A stretch of DNA of 60,000 nucleotides from Nematostella vectensis (GCF_932526225.1 NC_064035.1:2853501-2913500); one strand, 5' to 3'; positions 13,101 to 28,100 are shown, counted from the stretch's first letter. The notes: generated by a model not told the origin, from the letters alone. Translations and numbers: made by a program.

Positions 13101-16100
13101 GTTAGTGTGCGCGGTACTGATGAACTGACCAGGTTAGTGTGTGCAGTAATGATGAGCTGACCAGGTTAGTGTGCGCGGTACTGATGAACTGACTAGGTTA
13201 GTGTGCACGGTACTGATGAATTGACCAGGTTAGTGTGCACAGTACTGATGAATTGACCAGGTTAGTGTGCACAGTACTGATAAATTGACCAGGTTAGTGT
13301 GCACGGTACTGATGAATTGACCAGGTTAGTGTGTGCAGTACTGATGAACTGACCAGGTTAGTGTGCGCGGTACTGATGAACTGACCAGGTTAGTGTGCAC
13401 GGTACTGATGAATTGACCAGGTTAGTGTGCACAGTTCTGATGAACTGACCAGGTTAGTGTGCACAGTACTGATGAACTGACCAGGTTAGTGTGGACAGTA
13501 CTGATGAGCTGACCAGGTTAGTGTGTGCAGTACTGATGAATTGACCAGGTTAGTGTGGACAATACTGATTAGCTGACCAGGTTAGTGTGCACAGTACTGA
13601 TGAACTGACCAGGTTAGTGTGTGCGGTACTGATGAACTGACCAGGTTAGTGTGCACAGTACTGATGAATTGACCAGGTTAGTGTGCGCGGTACTGATGAA
13701 CTGACCAGGTTAGTGTGCACAGTACTGATGAATTGACCAGGTTAGTGTGCACGGTACTGATGAACTGACCAGGTTAGTGTGTGCAGTACTGATGAACTGA
13801 CCAGGTTAGTGTGTGCAGTACTGATGAACTGACCAGGTTAGTGTGCGCAGTACTGATGAACTGACCAGGTTAGTGTGCACAGTACTGATGAATTGACCAG
13901 GTTAGTGTGCACGGTACTGATGAACTGACCAGGTTAGTGTGTGCAGTACTGATGAGCTGACCAGGTTAGTGTGGACAGTAATGATGAGCTGACCAGGTTA
14001 GTGTGCACAGTACTGATGAATTGACGAGGTAAGTGTGCACGGTACTGATGTACTGACCAGGTTAGTGTGCACAGTACTGATGAACTGACCAGGTTAGTGT
14101 GCACAGTACTGATGAACTGACCAGGTTAGTGTGCACAGTACTGATGAGCTGACCAGGTTAGTGTGGACAGTACTGATGAACTGACCAGGTTAGTGTGCAC
14201 AGTACTGATGAGCTGACCAGGTTAGTGTGTGCAGTACTGATGAACTGACCAGGTTAGTGTGGACAGTACTTATGAGCTGACCAGGTTAGTGTGCACAGTA
14301 CTGATGAGCTGACCAGGTTAGTGTGCACAGTACTGATGAACTGACCAGGTTAGTGTGTGCAGTACTGATGAACTGACCAGGTTAGTGTGTGCAGTACTGA
14401 TGAGCTGACCAGGTTAGTGTGCACAGTACTGATGAACTGACCAGGTTAGTGTGCACGGTACTGATGAGCTGACCCGGTTAGTGTGTGCAGTACTGATGAA
14501 CTGACCAGGTTAGTGTGCGCAGTACTGATGAGCTGACCAGGTTAGTGTGCGCAGTACTGATGAGCTGACCAGGTTAGTGTGCACAGTACTGATGAACTGA
14601 CCAGGTTAGTGTGCACAGTACTGATGAGCTGACCAGGTTAGTGTGCGCAGTACTGATGAGCTGACCAGGTTAGTGTGGACAGTACTGATGAACTGACCAG
14701 GTTAGTGTGCACGGTACTGATGGGCTGACCAGGTTAGTGTGCACAGTACTGATGAACTGACCAGGTAAGTGTGCACGGTACTGATGAACTGACCAGGTTA
14801 GTGTGTGCAGTACTGATGAACTGACCAGGTTAGTGTGCGCAGTAATGATGAGCTGACCAGGTTAGTGTGCACAGTACTGATGAACTGACCAGGTTAGTGT
14901 GCGCGGTACTGATGAACTGACCAGGTTAGTGTGGACAGTACTGATGAACTGACCAGGTTAGTGTGTGCAGTACTGATGAACTGACCCGGTTAGTGTGGAC
15001 AGTACTGATGAACTGACCAGGTTAGTGTGGACAGTACTGATGAACTGACCAGGTTAGTGTGCGCGGTACTGATGAACTGACCAGGTTAGTGTGGACAGTA
15101 CTGATGAACTGACCAGGTTAGTGTGGACAGTACTGATGAGCTGACCAGGTTAGTGTGCACAGTACTGATGAACTGACCAGGTTAGTGTGCGCAGTACTGA
15201 TGAGCTGACCAGGTTAGTGTGTGCAGTACTGATGAGCTGACCAGGTTAGTGTGCACGGTACTGATGAATTGACCAGGTTAGTGTGCACGGTACTGATGAA
15301 TTGACCAGGTTAGTGTGTGCAGTACTGATGAACTGACCAGGTTAGTGTGTGCAGTACTGATGAGCTGACCAGGTTAGTGTGCGCGGTACTGATGAACTGA
15401 CCAGGTTAGTGTGCACAGTACTGATGAACTGACCAGGTTAGTGTGCACAGTACTGATGAACTGACCAGGTTAGTGTGCACAGTACTGATGAACTGACCAG
15501 GTTAGTGTGCACAGTACTGATGAACTGACCAGGTTAGTGTGCACAGTACTGATGAACTGACCAGGTTAGTGTGTGCAGTACTGATGAACTGACCAGGTTA
15601 GTGTGCACAGTACTGATGAATTGACCAGGTTAGTGTGCACAGTACTGATGAACTGACCAGGTTAGTGTGTGCAGTACTGATGAACTGACCAGGTTAGTGT
15701 GTGCAGTACTGATGAGCTGACCAGGTTAGTGTGCACGGTACTGATGAATTGACCAGGTTAGTGTGTGCAGTACTGATGAACTGACCAGGTTAGTGTGTGC
15801 AGTACTGATGAGCTGACCAGGTTAGTGTGCGCAGTACTGATGAACTGACCAGGTTAGTGTGCACAGTACTGATGAACTGACCAGGTTAGTGTGCACAGTA
15901 CTGATGAACTGACCAGGTTAGTGTGCACAGTACTGATGAACTGACCAGGTTAGTGTGCACAGTACTGATGAACTGACCAGGTTAGTGTGCACAGTACTGA
16001 TGAACTGACCAGGTTAGTGTGTGCAGTACTGATGAACTGACCAGGTTAGTGTGCACAGTACTGATGAATTGACCAGGTTAGTGTGCACAGTACTGATGAA

Positions 16101-19100
16101 CTGACCAGGTTAGTGTGCACAGTACTGATGAACTGACCAGGTAAGTGTGCACAGTACTGATGAACTGACCAGGTTAGTGTGCACAGTACTGATGAACTGA
16201 CCAGGTTAGTGTGCGCGGTACTGATGAACTGACCAGGTTAGTGTGCACAGTACTGATGAATTGACCAGGTTAGTGTGCACGGTACTGATGAACTGACCAG
16301 GTTAGTGTGTGCAGTACTGATGAGCTGACCAGGTTAGTGTGCACAGTACTGATGAGCTGACCAGGTTAGTGTGCACAGTACTGATGAGCTGACCAGGTTA
16401 GTGTGCACAGTACTGATGAGCTGACCAGGTTAGTGTGTGCAGTACTGATGAGCTTACCAGGTTAGTGTGTGCAGTACTGATGAACTGACCAGGTTAGTGT
16501 GCACAGTACTGATGAACTGACCAGGTTAGTGTGCGCGGTACTGATGAACTGACCAGGTTAGTGTGGACAGTACTGATGAACTGACCAGGTTAGTGTGTGC
16601 AGTACTGATGAGCTGACCAGGTTAGTGTGTGCCGTACTGATGAGCTGACCAGGTTAGTGTGCACAATACTGATGAGCTGACCAGGTTAGTGTGTGCAGTA
16701 ATGATGAGCTGACCAGGTTAGTGTGTGCAGTACTGATGAATTGACCAGGTTAGTGTGCACAGTACTGATGAGCTGACCAGGTTAGTGTGCACAGTACTGA
16801 TGAACTGACCAGGTTAGTGTGCACGGTACTGATGAGCTGACCAGGTTAGTGTGTGCAGTACTGATGAACTGACCAGGTTAGTGTGTGCAGTACTGATGAA
16901 CTGACCAGGTTAGTGTGCGCAGTAATGATGAGCTGACCAGGTTAGTGTTCACAGTACTGATGAACTGACCAGGTTAGTGTGTGCAGTACTGATAAGCTGA
17001 CCAGGTTAGTGTGCACTGTACTGATGAGCTGACCAGGTTACTGTGCACGGTACTGATGAACTGACCAGGTTAGTGTGCGCGGTACTGATGAACTGACTAG
17101 GTTAGTGTGCACAGTACTGATGAACTGACCAGGTTAGTGTGTGCAGTACTGATGAGCTGACCAGGTTAGTGTGTGCAGTATTGATGAGCTGACCAGGTTA
17201 GTGTGCACAGTACTGATGAACTGACCAGGTTAGTGTGCACAGTACTGATGAACTAACCAGGTTAGTGTGCACGGTACTGATGAACTGACCAGGTTAGTGT
17301 GCACAGTACTGATGAACTGACCAGGTTAGTGTGCGCGGTACTGATGAACTGACCAGGTTAGTGTGCACAGTACTGATGAACTGACCAGGTTAGTGTGTGC
17401 AGTACTGATGAACTGACCAGGTTAGTGTGCACAGTACTGATGAACTGACCAGGTTAGTGTGCACGGTACTGATGAACTGACCAGGTTAGTGTGCACAGTA
17501 CTGATGAACTGACCAGGTTAGTGTGCGCGGTACTGATGAACTGACCAGGTTAGTGTGCACAGTACTGATGAACTGACCAGGTTAGTGTGCACAGTACTGA
17601 TGAACTGACCAGGTTAGTGTGCACGGTACTGATGAACTGACCAGGTTAGTGTGTGCAGTACTGATGAGCTGACCAGGTTAGTGTGCACAGTATTGATGAG
17701 CTGACCAGGTTAGTGTGCACAGTACTGATGAACTGACCAGGTTAGTGTGCGCGGTACTGATGAACTGACCAGGTTAGTGTGCACAGTACTGATGAACTGA
17801 CCAGGTTAGTGTGCGCGGTACTGATGAACTGACTAGGTTAGTGTGCACAGTACTGATGAATTGACCAGGTTAGTGTGCACAGTACTGATGAGCTGACCAG
17901 GTTAGTGTGCACAGTACTGATGAACTGACCAGGTTAATGTGGACGGTACTGATGAGCTGACCAGGTTAGTGTGGACAGTACTGATGAACTGACCAGGTTA
18001 GTGTGTGCAGTACTGATGAGCTGACCAGGTTAGTGTGTGCAGTACTGATGAGCTGACCAGGTTAGTGTGCACAGTACTGATGAGCTGACCAGGTTAGTGT
18101 GCACGGTACTGATGAACTGACCAGGTTAGTGTGCGCAGTACTGATGAGCTGACCAGGTTAGTGTGTGCAGTACTGATAAGCTGACCAGGTTAGTGTGCAT
18201 AGTACTGATGAACTGACCAGGTTAGTGTGCGCGGTACTGATGAACTGACCAGGTTAGTGTGCACGGTACTGATGAATTGACCAGGTTAGTGTGCACAGTA
18301 CTGATGAGCTGACCAGGTTAGTGTGCACAGTACTGATGAACTGACCAGGTTAGTGTGTGCAGTACTGATGAGCTGACCAGGTTAGTGTGCACAGTACTGA
18401 TGAGCTGACCAGGTTAGTGTGCACGGTACTGATGAACTGACCAGGTTAGTGTGCACAGTACTGATGAACTGACCAGGTTAGTGTGTGCAGTACTGATGAA
18501 CTGACCAGGTTAGTGTGCGCAGTACTGATGAACTGACCAGGTTAGTGTGTGCAGTACTGATGAACTGACCAGGTTAGTGTGTGCAGTACTGATGAATTGA
18601 CCAGGTTAGTGTGTGCAGTACTGATGAACTGACCAGGTTAGTGTGCGCGGTACTGATGAACTGACTAGGTTAGTGTGCACAGTACTGATGAATTGACCAG
18701 GTTAGTGTGCACAGTACTGATGAGCTGACCAGGTTAAGGTGCACAGTACTGATGAACTGACCAGGTTAGTGTGGACGGTACTGATGAGCTGACCAGGTTA
18801 GTGTGGACAGTACTGATGAATTGACCAGGTTAGTGTGTGCAGTACTGATGAGCTGACAAGGTTAGTGTGTGCAGTACTGATGAACTGACCAGGTTAGTGT
18901 GCGCGGTACTGATGAACTGACCAGGTTAGTGTGCACGGTACTGATGAACTGACCAGGTTAGTGTGCACGGTACTGATGAACTGACCAGGTTAGTGTGCAC
19001 AGTACTGATGAACTGACCAGGTTAGTGTGCACAGTACTGATGAACTGACCAGGTTAGTGTGCGCGGTACTGATGAACTGACCAGGTTAGTGTGCACGGTT

Positions 19101-22100
19101 CTGATGAATTGACCAGGTTAGTGTGCACAGTACTGATGAACTGACCAGGTTAGTGTGCACAGTACTGATGAACTGACCAGGTTAGTGTGCACAGTACTGA
19201 TGAACTGACCAGGTTAGTGTGCACAGTACTGATGAACTGACCAGGTTAGTGTGCGCGGTACTGATGAACTGACTAGGTTAGTGTGCACAGTACTGATGAA
19301 CTGACCAAGTTAGTGTGCGCAGTACTGATGAACTGACCAAGTTAGTGTGTGCAGTACTGATGAGCTGACCAGGTTAGTGTGCACAGTACTGATGAACTGA
19401 CCAGGTTAGTGTGCACAGTACTGATGAACTGACCAGGTTAGTGTGCACAGTACTGATGAACTGACCATGTAAGTGTGCGCAGTACTGATGAGCTGACCAG
19501 GTTAGTGTGCACAGTACTGATGAGCTGACCAGGTTAGTGTGTGCAGTACTGATGAACTGACCCGGTTAGTGTGGACAGTACTGATGAACTGACCAGGTTA
19601 GTGTGCACAGTACTGATGAACTGACCATGTAAGTGTGCGCAGTACTGATGAGCTGACCAGGTTAGTGTGCACAGTACTGATGAACTGACCAGGTTAGTGT
19701 GTGCAGTACTGATGAGCTGACCAGGTTAGTGTGTGCAGTACTGATGAACTGACCAGGTTAGTGTGCACAGTACTGATGAACTGACCAGGTTAGTGTGCAC
19801 AGTACTGATGAACTGACCATGTAAGTGTGCGCAGTACTGATGAGCTGACCAGGTTAGTGTGCACAGTACTGATGAACTGACCAGGTTAGTGTGCGCAGTA
19901 CTGATAAACTGACCAGGTTAGTGTGCACAGTACTGATGAACTGACCAGGTTAGTGTGCACAGTACTGATGAACTGACCAGGTTAGTGTGCACAGTACTGA
20001 TGAACTGACCATGTAAGTGTGCGCAGTACTGATGAGCTGACCAGGTTAGTGTGCACAGTACTGATGAGCTGACCAGGTTAGTGTGTGCAGTACTGATGAA
20101 CTGACCCGGTTAGTGTGGACAGTACTGATGAACTGACCAGGTTAGTGTGGACAGTACTGATGAACTGACCAGGTTAGTGTGTGCAGTACTGATGAACTGA
20201 CCAGGTTAGTGTGCACGGTACTGATGAACTGACCAGGTTAGTGTGCACAGTACTGATGAACTGACCAGGTTAGTGTGGACAGTACTGATGAGCTGACCAG
20301 GTTAGTGTGCACAGTACTGATGAACTGACCAGGTTAGTGTGGACAGTACTGATGAACTGACCAGGTTAGTGTGTGCAGTACTGATGAACTGACCCGGTTA
20401 GTGTGGACAGTACTGATGAACTGACCAGGTTAGTGTGGACAGTACTGATGAACTGACCAGGTTAGTGTGTGCAGTACTGATGAACTGACCAGGTTAGTGT
20501 GCGCAGTAATGATGAGCTGACCAGGTTAGTGTGCGCGGTACTGATGAACTGACTAGGTTAGTGTGCACAGTACTAATGAACTGACCAGGTTAGTGTGCGC
20601 AGTACTGATGAGCTGACCAGGTTAGTGTGCACAGTACTGATGAGCTGACCAGGTTAGTGTGCACAGTACTGATGAGCTGACCAGGTTAGTGTGCACGGTA
20701 CTGATGAACTGACCAGGTTAGTGTGTGCAGTAATGATGAGCTGACCAGGTTAGTGTGCACAGTACTGATTAACTGACCAGGTTAGTGTGCGCAGTAATGA
20801 TGAGCTGACCCGGTTAGTGTGCACAGTACTGATGAACTGACCATGGTTAGTGTGCGCAGTAATGATGAGCTGACCAGGTTAGTGTGCGCAGTACTGATGA
20901 GCTGACCAGGTTAGTGTGCGCAGTACTGATGAACTGACCAGGTTAGTGTGCACAGTACTGATGAGCTGACCAGGTTAGTGTGGACAGTACTGATGAACTG
21001 ACCAGGTTAGTGTGCACGGTACTGATGAACTGACCAGGTTAGTGTGCGCAGTACTGATGAGCTGACCAGGTTAGTGTGGACAATACTGATTAGCTGACCA
21101 GGTTAGTGTGCACAGTACTGATGAGCTGACCAGGTTAGTTTGCGCAGTACTGATGAACTGACCAGGTTAGTGTGCGCAGTAATGATGAGCTGACCCGGTT
21201 AGTGTGCACAGTACTGATGAACTGACCAGGTTAGTGTGCACGGTACTGATGAACTGACCAGGTTAGTGTGCACAGTACTGATGAACTGACCAGGTTAGTG
21301 TGCACAGTACTGATGAACTGACCAGGTTAGTGTGCACAGTACTGATGAACTGACCAGGTTAGTGTGCACAGTACTGATGAGCTGACCAGGTTAGTGTGTG
21401 CACGGTACTGATGAACTGACCAGGTTAGTGTGCACAGTACTGATGAACTGACCAGGTTAGTGTGCACAGTACTGATGAACTGACCAGGTTAGTGTGCGCA
21501 GTACTGATGAGCTGACCAGGTTAGTGTGTGCAGTACTGATAAGCTGACCAGGTTAGTGTGGACAGTACTGATGAGCTGACCAGGTTAGTGTGCGCAGTAC
21601 TGATGAACTGACCAGGTTAGTGTGCGCAGTACTGATGAGCTGACCTGGTTAGTGTGGACAGTACTGATAAGCTGACCATGTTAGTGTGGACAGTACTGCT
21701 ACAATGGTGAAAGAAGAACTCCTTTTGAGTTGCATCAAATGTTATCACCTGCTTGTGTACGTTTACTCAGAATTTTCACCCAGAAAAGGGTATGTACCAA
21801 GTCCCAACCACTGTCTTGTTTTGTTATTGTGGTAAAAAGGTGTTTGCTGTTTACAGGTGGGAGAAGGCTCGTGGTATTGCTGGATGAACAGGGATGAGTC
21901 CTACAACAATTGCTCTGTACCTGAGAAAAAAGCCAAACTCTCCAAAGAAATGAAGTATGTGTACAGTTTATTGCCTCTGGGGGAAGTGGTGATGGCTAAA
22001 CTGCCTGGATATCCTTTGTAAGTAATTTCTTCCACCATCTAATCATGTTACTTTATCATTATAATGAATCATGAGATTGGGGAAGCTATTCATTCTCTTT

Positions 22101-25100
22101 GCAGCTGGAATTAATGCTAAATTAGAGATAGATTCAGATGTAGTCGAGTTGAGGGCTTAGGAAGGCACCTTAGCTGCAATACAACTCATGTCAGACCAGA
22201 GACCACAGCTAAGGTCAAAATTGTTGATTTTTTGAGCCAAGCAAGACTAACTAGCTCAACCCATGTAAGATCCTGGAATCAAACCTTGAACCCAGTGGTG
22301 AAAGGCAGTACAGAGCGTTGCTATGCCAACTGCGCCACCTAGGCTCCCCTTGAGCCACATCACTTAGAAAGACTCCAGAAAAAGTGTATAAGCTATTTTG
22401 CCTATGTCAAATTTGGTTATAATATTTTATCTAGTTTTCACACTTTGTTTTGCAAAGATTTAAAGGACATGCTTGATGAATTGTTGAAAAAATGATGTGC
22501 ACTTTAAAATGTCTTTTAAGGGAACTATGCTATATTTTGTCATCCAATTCCATGCATCATATATATAGTTCTAGTGCTCTGTTATTCTGTTAATAATGTT
22601 ATGTATAATTTTGTTGTTGTTTTCCCTGCTTGAGCTACATTTTTTAGACCACCTAATTTTTATATTAACACTTCTCCATTTAAATCTGTACTTCTGCACT
22701 TAAAACTGTACTTTTAAAATCAAGACCACAGGGTCAGGATGTCTCGAGTCTAAGCCAATCAGATTAGAGCAGTTTAATCATCTTTTTTGGACTCCGGATA
22801 TATGGAGAATAAGCCAATCATATGAGGTCTCATGGAGTTGCTATTTTGGGGGGGGGTCAGGATATCTTGAAAAAGCCAATCATACCGGGTATCGTTATCA
22901 GTGTGCTGGGTATCATCTGTCATTACATGATCTTGAAAATCAAATATAAATTTTACACCTTATGATGCTGCACTTGAAGGTCGAATTTTTTCCTCCAAAT
23001 AAACTGTGTTAGTCAATTTATCATACTTTTTACTTTGGTAACAAATTATACGAAGGAAATTTTAGGATATTCATGCATACTAGAACTAAGAAATACACTA
23101 CTGATAACGTCATGCTCAGCAGTCCGGAAAGGTCAATGTCAGAAACACTGCTAGTATTGCACAGACTTCAAACAAACTCATCCTACGTGAAACAAAGGCG
23201 ATATTCCGAAAAGCCATTTGATTGTTGGCATCTCGTGGTGCATTCGTGTACGCTCAAACAATCTGAAAAAGTTTAAATGTTCTCAAAATACACGTAACAC
23301 ACTCTATGACTTCTGAAGCACAAATACTTGTTTCTTGGATCACCGTCTAAAGGGTCTTATGAGCAACTAGACCCTTTTGGCCCAATTTGAAGCTTACATG
23401 TTAAGTGAAACATATCACTCATAATCGGGATACCCCGAGTTAGTTCGAATGTTCCTTATAGTTCTGACAACACAGCTGCTCAATTAACCTGTCCTTGAGA
23501 AGCACACGCAAAGTCGGGATATCCCGAGTTAGTTCAAATGTTCCTGCTAGTGCGTACAGAACAGCTCTGCTCAATTAGCCCGTCCTAGAGAAGCATATGC
23601 GAAGTCAGGATATCCCAAATTAGTTCGAATGTTCTAACTAGTGCATTCAGAACAGCTCTGCTCAATCAACCTGTCCTAGAGAAGCACACACAAAGTCGGG
23701 ATATCCCGAGTTAGTTCGAAGGTTCCTGCTAGTGCGTACAACACACAGCTCTGCTCAATCAACCTGTCCCAGAGAAGCACACGCAAAGTCCAGGATTTCC
23801 CAAGTTAGTTCGAATGTTCCTGCTAGTGCGTACAACACAGCTCTGCTCAATTAATCCGTCCTAGAAAAGCACATGCGAAGTCGGGATATCCCGAGTTAGT
23901 TCGAATGTTCTAACTAGTGCATTCAGAACAGCTCTGCTGAATTAACCCGTTCTAGAGAAACACGCAAAGTCGGGATATCCCGAGTTAGTTGGAATGTTCC
24001 TGCTAGTGCGTACAACACACAGCTCTGCTCAATTAACCTTTCCCAGAGAAGCACACGCAAAGTCCAGGATATCCCAAGTTAGTTCCAATGTTCCTGCTAG
24101 TGCGTACAACACAGCTCTGCTCAATTAACCCGTCCTAGAAAAGCACACGCAAAGTCAGGATATCCCGAGCTAGTTGAAATGTTCCTGCTAGTACGTACAG
24201 AACAGCTCTGCTCAATTAACCCGTCCTAGAGAAGCACACACAAAGTCGGGATATCCCGAGTTAGCTCAAATGTTCCTGCTAGTGCGTACAACACAGCTCT
24301 GCTCAATTAACCTTTCCCAGAGAAGCACATGCAAAGTCGGGATATCCCGAGTTAGTTCGAATGTTCCTGCTAGTGCGTACAGAACAGCTCTGCTCGATTA
24401 GCCCGTCCTAGAGAAGCACACGCAAAGTCAGGATGTTCCTGCTTGTACAGCTCTGCTCAAGTCGGACTCGGAATAAGGAATAGAGTCCTTTAGATTTTTC
24501 TTGATTTCGGGAATCACGCGCCAGAAGGGACATTTGCAGGCTCTAGTGTCATGTTCGAGTCTGATTAGGTAGCATTTGACCAAAAGCAAAGCTCAGCATG
24601 ATTTTACGTGCAAGTGAATTTTGAAAGCTTAGCCAGTCTGCTAAGCTAGACATTATCAGTAGAATATTTCTCTCTTCCAGTATGCATATCCGACTGCAGC
24701 CTTTGATAGATTGTTGACAAAATGAAAACTACGAAAATTGGCCTACACAGTTTGTTTGAAAGAAAAATACGACCTTTTCATGCAGAGCCATAATTGTGTT
24801 TGTAGATTTGACCTTTGATTTTCAATTACATGTAATGACAGATGATACCCAGCACACTGATAACGAAACCCGGTATGATTGGCTCGTTGTCAGGATATCC
24901 TGACCCCCCAAAATAGCAACTCCATGAGACCTCATATGATTGGCTTATTCTCCATATATCCCGAGTCCAGAATAGATGATTAAAATGCTCTAATCTGATT
25001 GGCTTAGACTCGAGATATCCTGACCCTGTGGTCTGGATTTAAAAAGTACAGTTTTAAGTGGAGAAGTACAGATTTAAATGGAGAAGTGTTAATACCACAT

Positions 25101-28100
25101 ACAAGTGTATTTAATAAGTCATCTGAACTATGTTTGCAGGTGGCCAGGCCTATTAACACCTGACCCAACATGTGGAGAGTATTATGATGCACTCCTTGAA
25201 AAAGAGCATGAGCCTATGCAGTACCATGTAGAATTCCTAGGGGAACAGCACTCCAGGGCGTGGCTTCGCCCCAATGCTGTACACCCGTACAACTCCGTCT
25301 CAGAGGAAGAGAAAGCAATACCTCTCAGAAATAGGTCGGCTGCTAAGCTTCAGGCATTCTATCAGTCCTCTCTTGATGAAGCAAGAAGAATATTGCCCTT
25401 GACAACCAAACGACGGTTACAAGTGTCAAACCATTTCAAATTTGAAGGAATAAAGGACGGTTAGTGAAAAGTTAACTTGTACCTAGCTGTATAATGCAAC
25501 ATTCTTCTGGAATTGATATACAGTAGGAAACCTAGTCCTATAGGAATTGATATGGGTGGGGTATGGAAAGGGAGTGGTTGATATGGGTGGGGTATGGAAT
25601 GAGGGTGATTGATATGGGTGGGGTATGGAAAGAGGGTGATTGATATGGGTGGGGTATGGAATGAGGGTGATTGATATGGGTGGGGTATGGAAAGAGGGTG
25701 ATTGATATGGGTGGGGTATGGAAAGAGAGTGGTTGATATGGGTGGGGTATGGAAAGAGGGTGATTGATATGGGTGGGGTATGGAAAGAGAGTGGTTGATA
25801 TGGATGGGGTATGGAAAGGGAGTGATCGATATGGGTGGGGTATGGAAAGGGAGTGGTTGATATGGGTGGGGTATGGAAAGAGGGTGATTGATATGGGTGG
25901 GGTATGGAAAGAGAGTGATTGATATGGGTGGGGTATGGAAAGAGGGTGGTTGATATGGGTAGGGTATGGAAAGAGGGTGATTGATATGGGTAGGGTATGG
26001 AAAGAGGGTGATTGATATGGGTGGGGTATGGAAAGAGAGTGATTGATATGGGTGGGGTATGGAAAGAGGGTGATTGATATGGGTGGGGTATGGAAAGAGG
26101 GTGATTGATATGGGTGGGGTATGGAAAGAGGGTGATCGATATGGGTGGGGTATGGAAAGAGAGTGGTTGATATGGGTGGGGTATGGAAAGAGAGTGATTG
26201 ATATGGGTGGGGTATGGAAAGAGAGTGATTGATATGGGTGGGGTATGGAAAGAGAGTGATTGATATGGGTGGGGTATGGAAAGAGAGTGGTTGATATGGG
26301 TGGGGTATGGAAAGAGAGTGGTTGATATGGATGGGGTATGGAAAGAGGGTGATTGATATGGGTGGGGTATGGAAAGATGGTGATTGATATGGGTGGGATA
26401 ATGAAATGGTATACCCACCCATATCTATCACCACCATATTACATAATCCCACCCATATCAATCACCCCATAACATGCCCTAAACCCTTACCAATCACCCC
26501 GAAGCATAACCCACCCTTACAAATCCCCATAACCAACCGTAACAATCACAACTATTTAATGAAAAAATCATCACCCAAACAATTCATCCCCTGCTAAACA
26601 TATAGCCTCTCCTATCCTTAACAATATCTCCCGTTGAGCATGTACTTCTGACTCAGATAGTCTCTTTGCAAATTGTAGATGGAAAGGTGAAGAACAACAA
26701 ATCTTCTGATAGATGTTCATCACCGATATTAACCAAATCAATATGTGAAAATTCTGCATCATATGATGAAAGGATCATTCAAGCTGTGGCAAAGACTAAG
26801 CCAGATATCAACCCCCGCCATCACAAAATGAAGAAACAAAGAACACAATCTGAAGCAGATAAAATAGTAAATAATTGTTATAGTATATTGTTGTACTAGT
26901 ATAAGTAGCACACTTAGTTGCTACCCTTAGATACTCATTGTTTTAACAAGAACTTCCCTATCAGGCATGTGAACCATGCCAATAAGCTTTCTGCCCTTCT
27001 AATTTTCCAAACAAAAATTGCTTGAAATGAAGTGAACTTTGTTGAAAACATAAATACTGCTGAGTATGACAATGATTTAAATTTTTCAAACAATGCTTCG
27101 TCTTTTTTATTGCATTGCAAGAGTTGTTCAAGAAATGCATTCTCGACTGAGTCCTTTGTCTCGCATTAATATTCCAGCATACAAGTGATCCTGACGAAGA
27201 ATTCATGTCAACAGTAACCGCGGTGATGCGTCAAAGAGGCCTTCCACTTCCCAAGACACCCATGTGGAGGGGCCAGCAAGTCAGATTACATGACCTCTTC
27301 AAGGCCGTCCAGTCCAGGGGAGGGTTTGAGTCGGTATGAGACACATGTACTTAGTTAATATTCAAAAAGTGCCTTTTGTGGCAAGTAAATTTAATTATTA
27401 TTTTGAGTACGGGAAAAGGGCTAATAGCTTAAAGTTGCAACAGAGAGAAACAAAAAGTAGTTAACGACATAAATGAGTAGATCTAGTGTATCTTTCGCAC
27501 ATAAGAACTCTGACTTTCTACTTTCTATTTGTGACAGTAGGCTCTCTAATGATCCGAGTTACTGCTTAATAACAGGTTCTAACCAGTGGTGGTTTATCTG
27601 TTAAAGGTGTGTAAAGATAATAAGTGGAATGAAATCTACTCTCATCTAGTATCTTCTGGGACACCAATGGGCAGGACTATCCGACTCTTTTACCTCAGGT
27701 ATTGCGAATATGCACCCATAGGCAAAGTCTTGTGACTACCTCATTCTTTATTAGATTCAGGCCTAAACCCTTCTGTGCAGAGGAAGGGAACGAAGCAACA
27801 AAGAAAGCTCTGCGCAGGAAGTTATCAGGCCTATAGCCAGGAATGGTTCTGGTGGCTCCAGGATTCATGCATCACCCCACTTAACAGTCCCTCCCCCTCA
27901 CACACACACACACTACTTAAAATGCTGGCTGGGGGCTAGGGAATATAATTTCCTTTGTTTTCTTTAGGCATTTGCTACCATATGAAATGTTCATCAAAGG
28001 TCCACCATCACCAGGTAAGGATATTGTTATTGTTTTTATATTTTAATTAGTGATTGTGTGAGAAGATAGTAATATTTTTTCAAAGAATGTGCAGCTGGAT

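Noticed and set aside
7285-21691. CRISPR-like regular array
   Set aside because: Units are directly adjacent with no unique spacers and the host is eukaryotic; it is a minisatellite.
7285-21691. Telomere-like repeat (AGGTTAG words)
   Set aside because: The unit is 32 bp and lacks the TTAGGG run; the resemblance is a six-base coincidence.
23073-23276. 67-codon frame inside the TTAA element
   Set aside because: Not conserved as a frame in the second copy, where the 47-bp expansion interrupts it, and it does not resemble a transposase.
25483-26461. Minus-strand frames of 307 and 311 codons with HPYQS/THINH repeats
   Set aside because: A 31-bp minisatellite inside an intron of a plus-strand gene; the frame is open only because the unit lacks stops on that strand. 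The same holds at 38809-40178.
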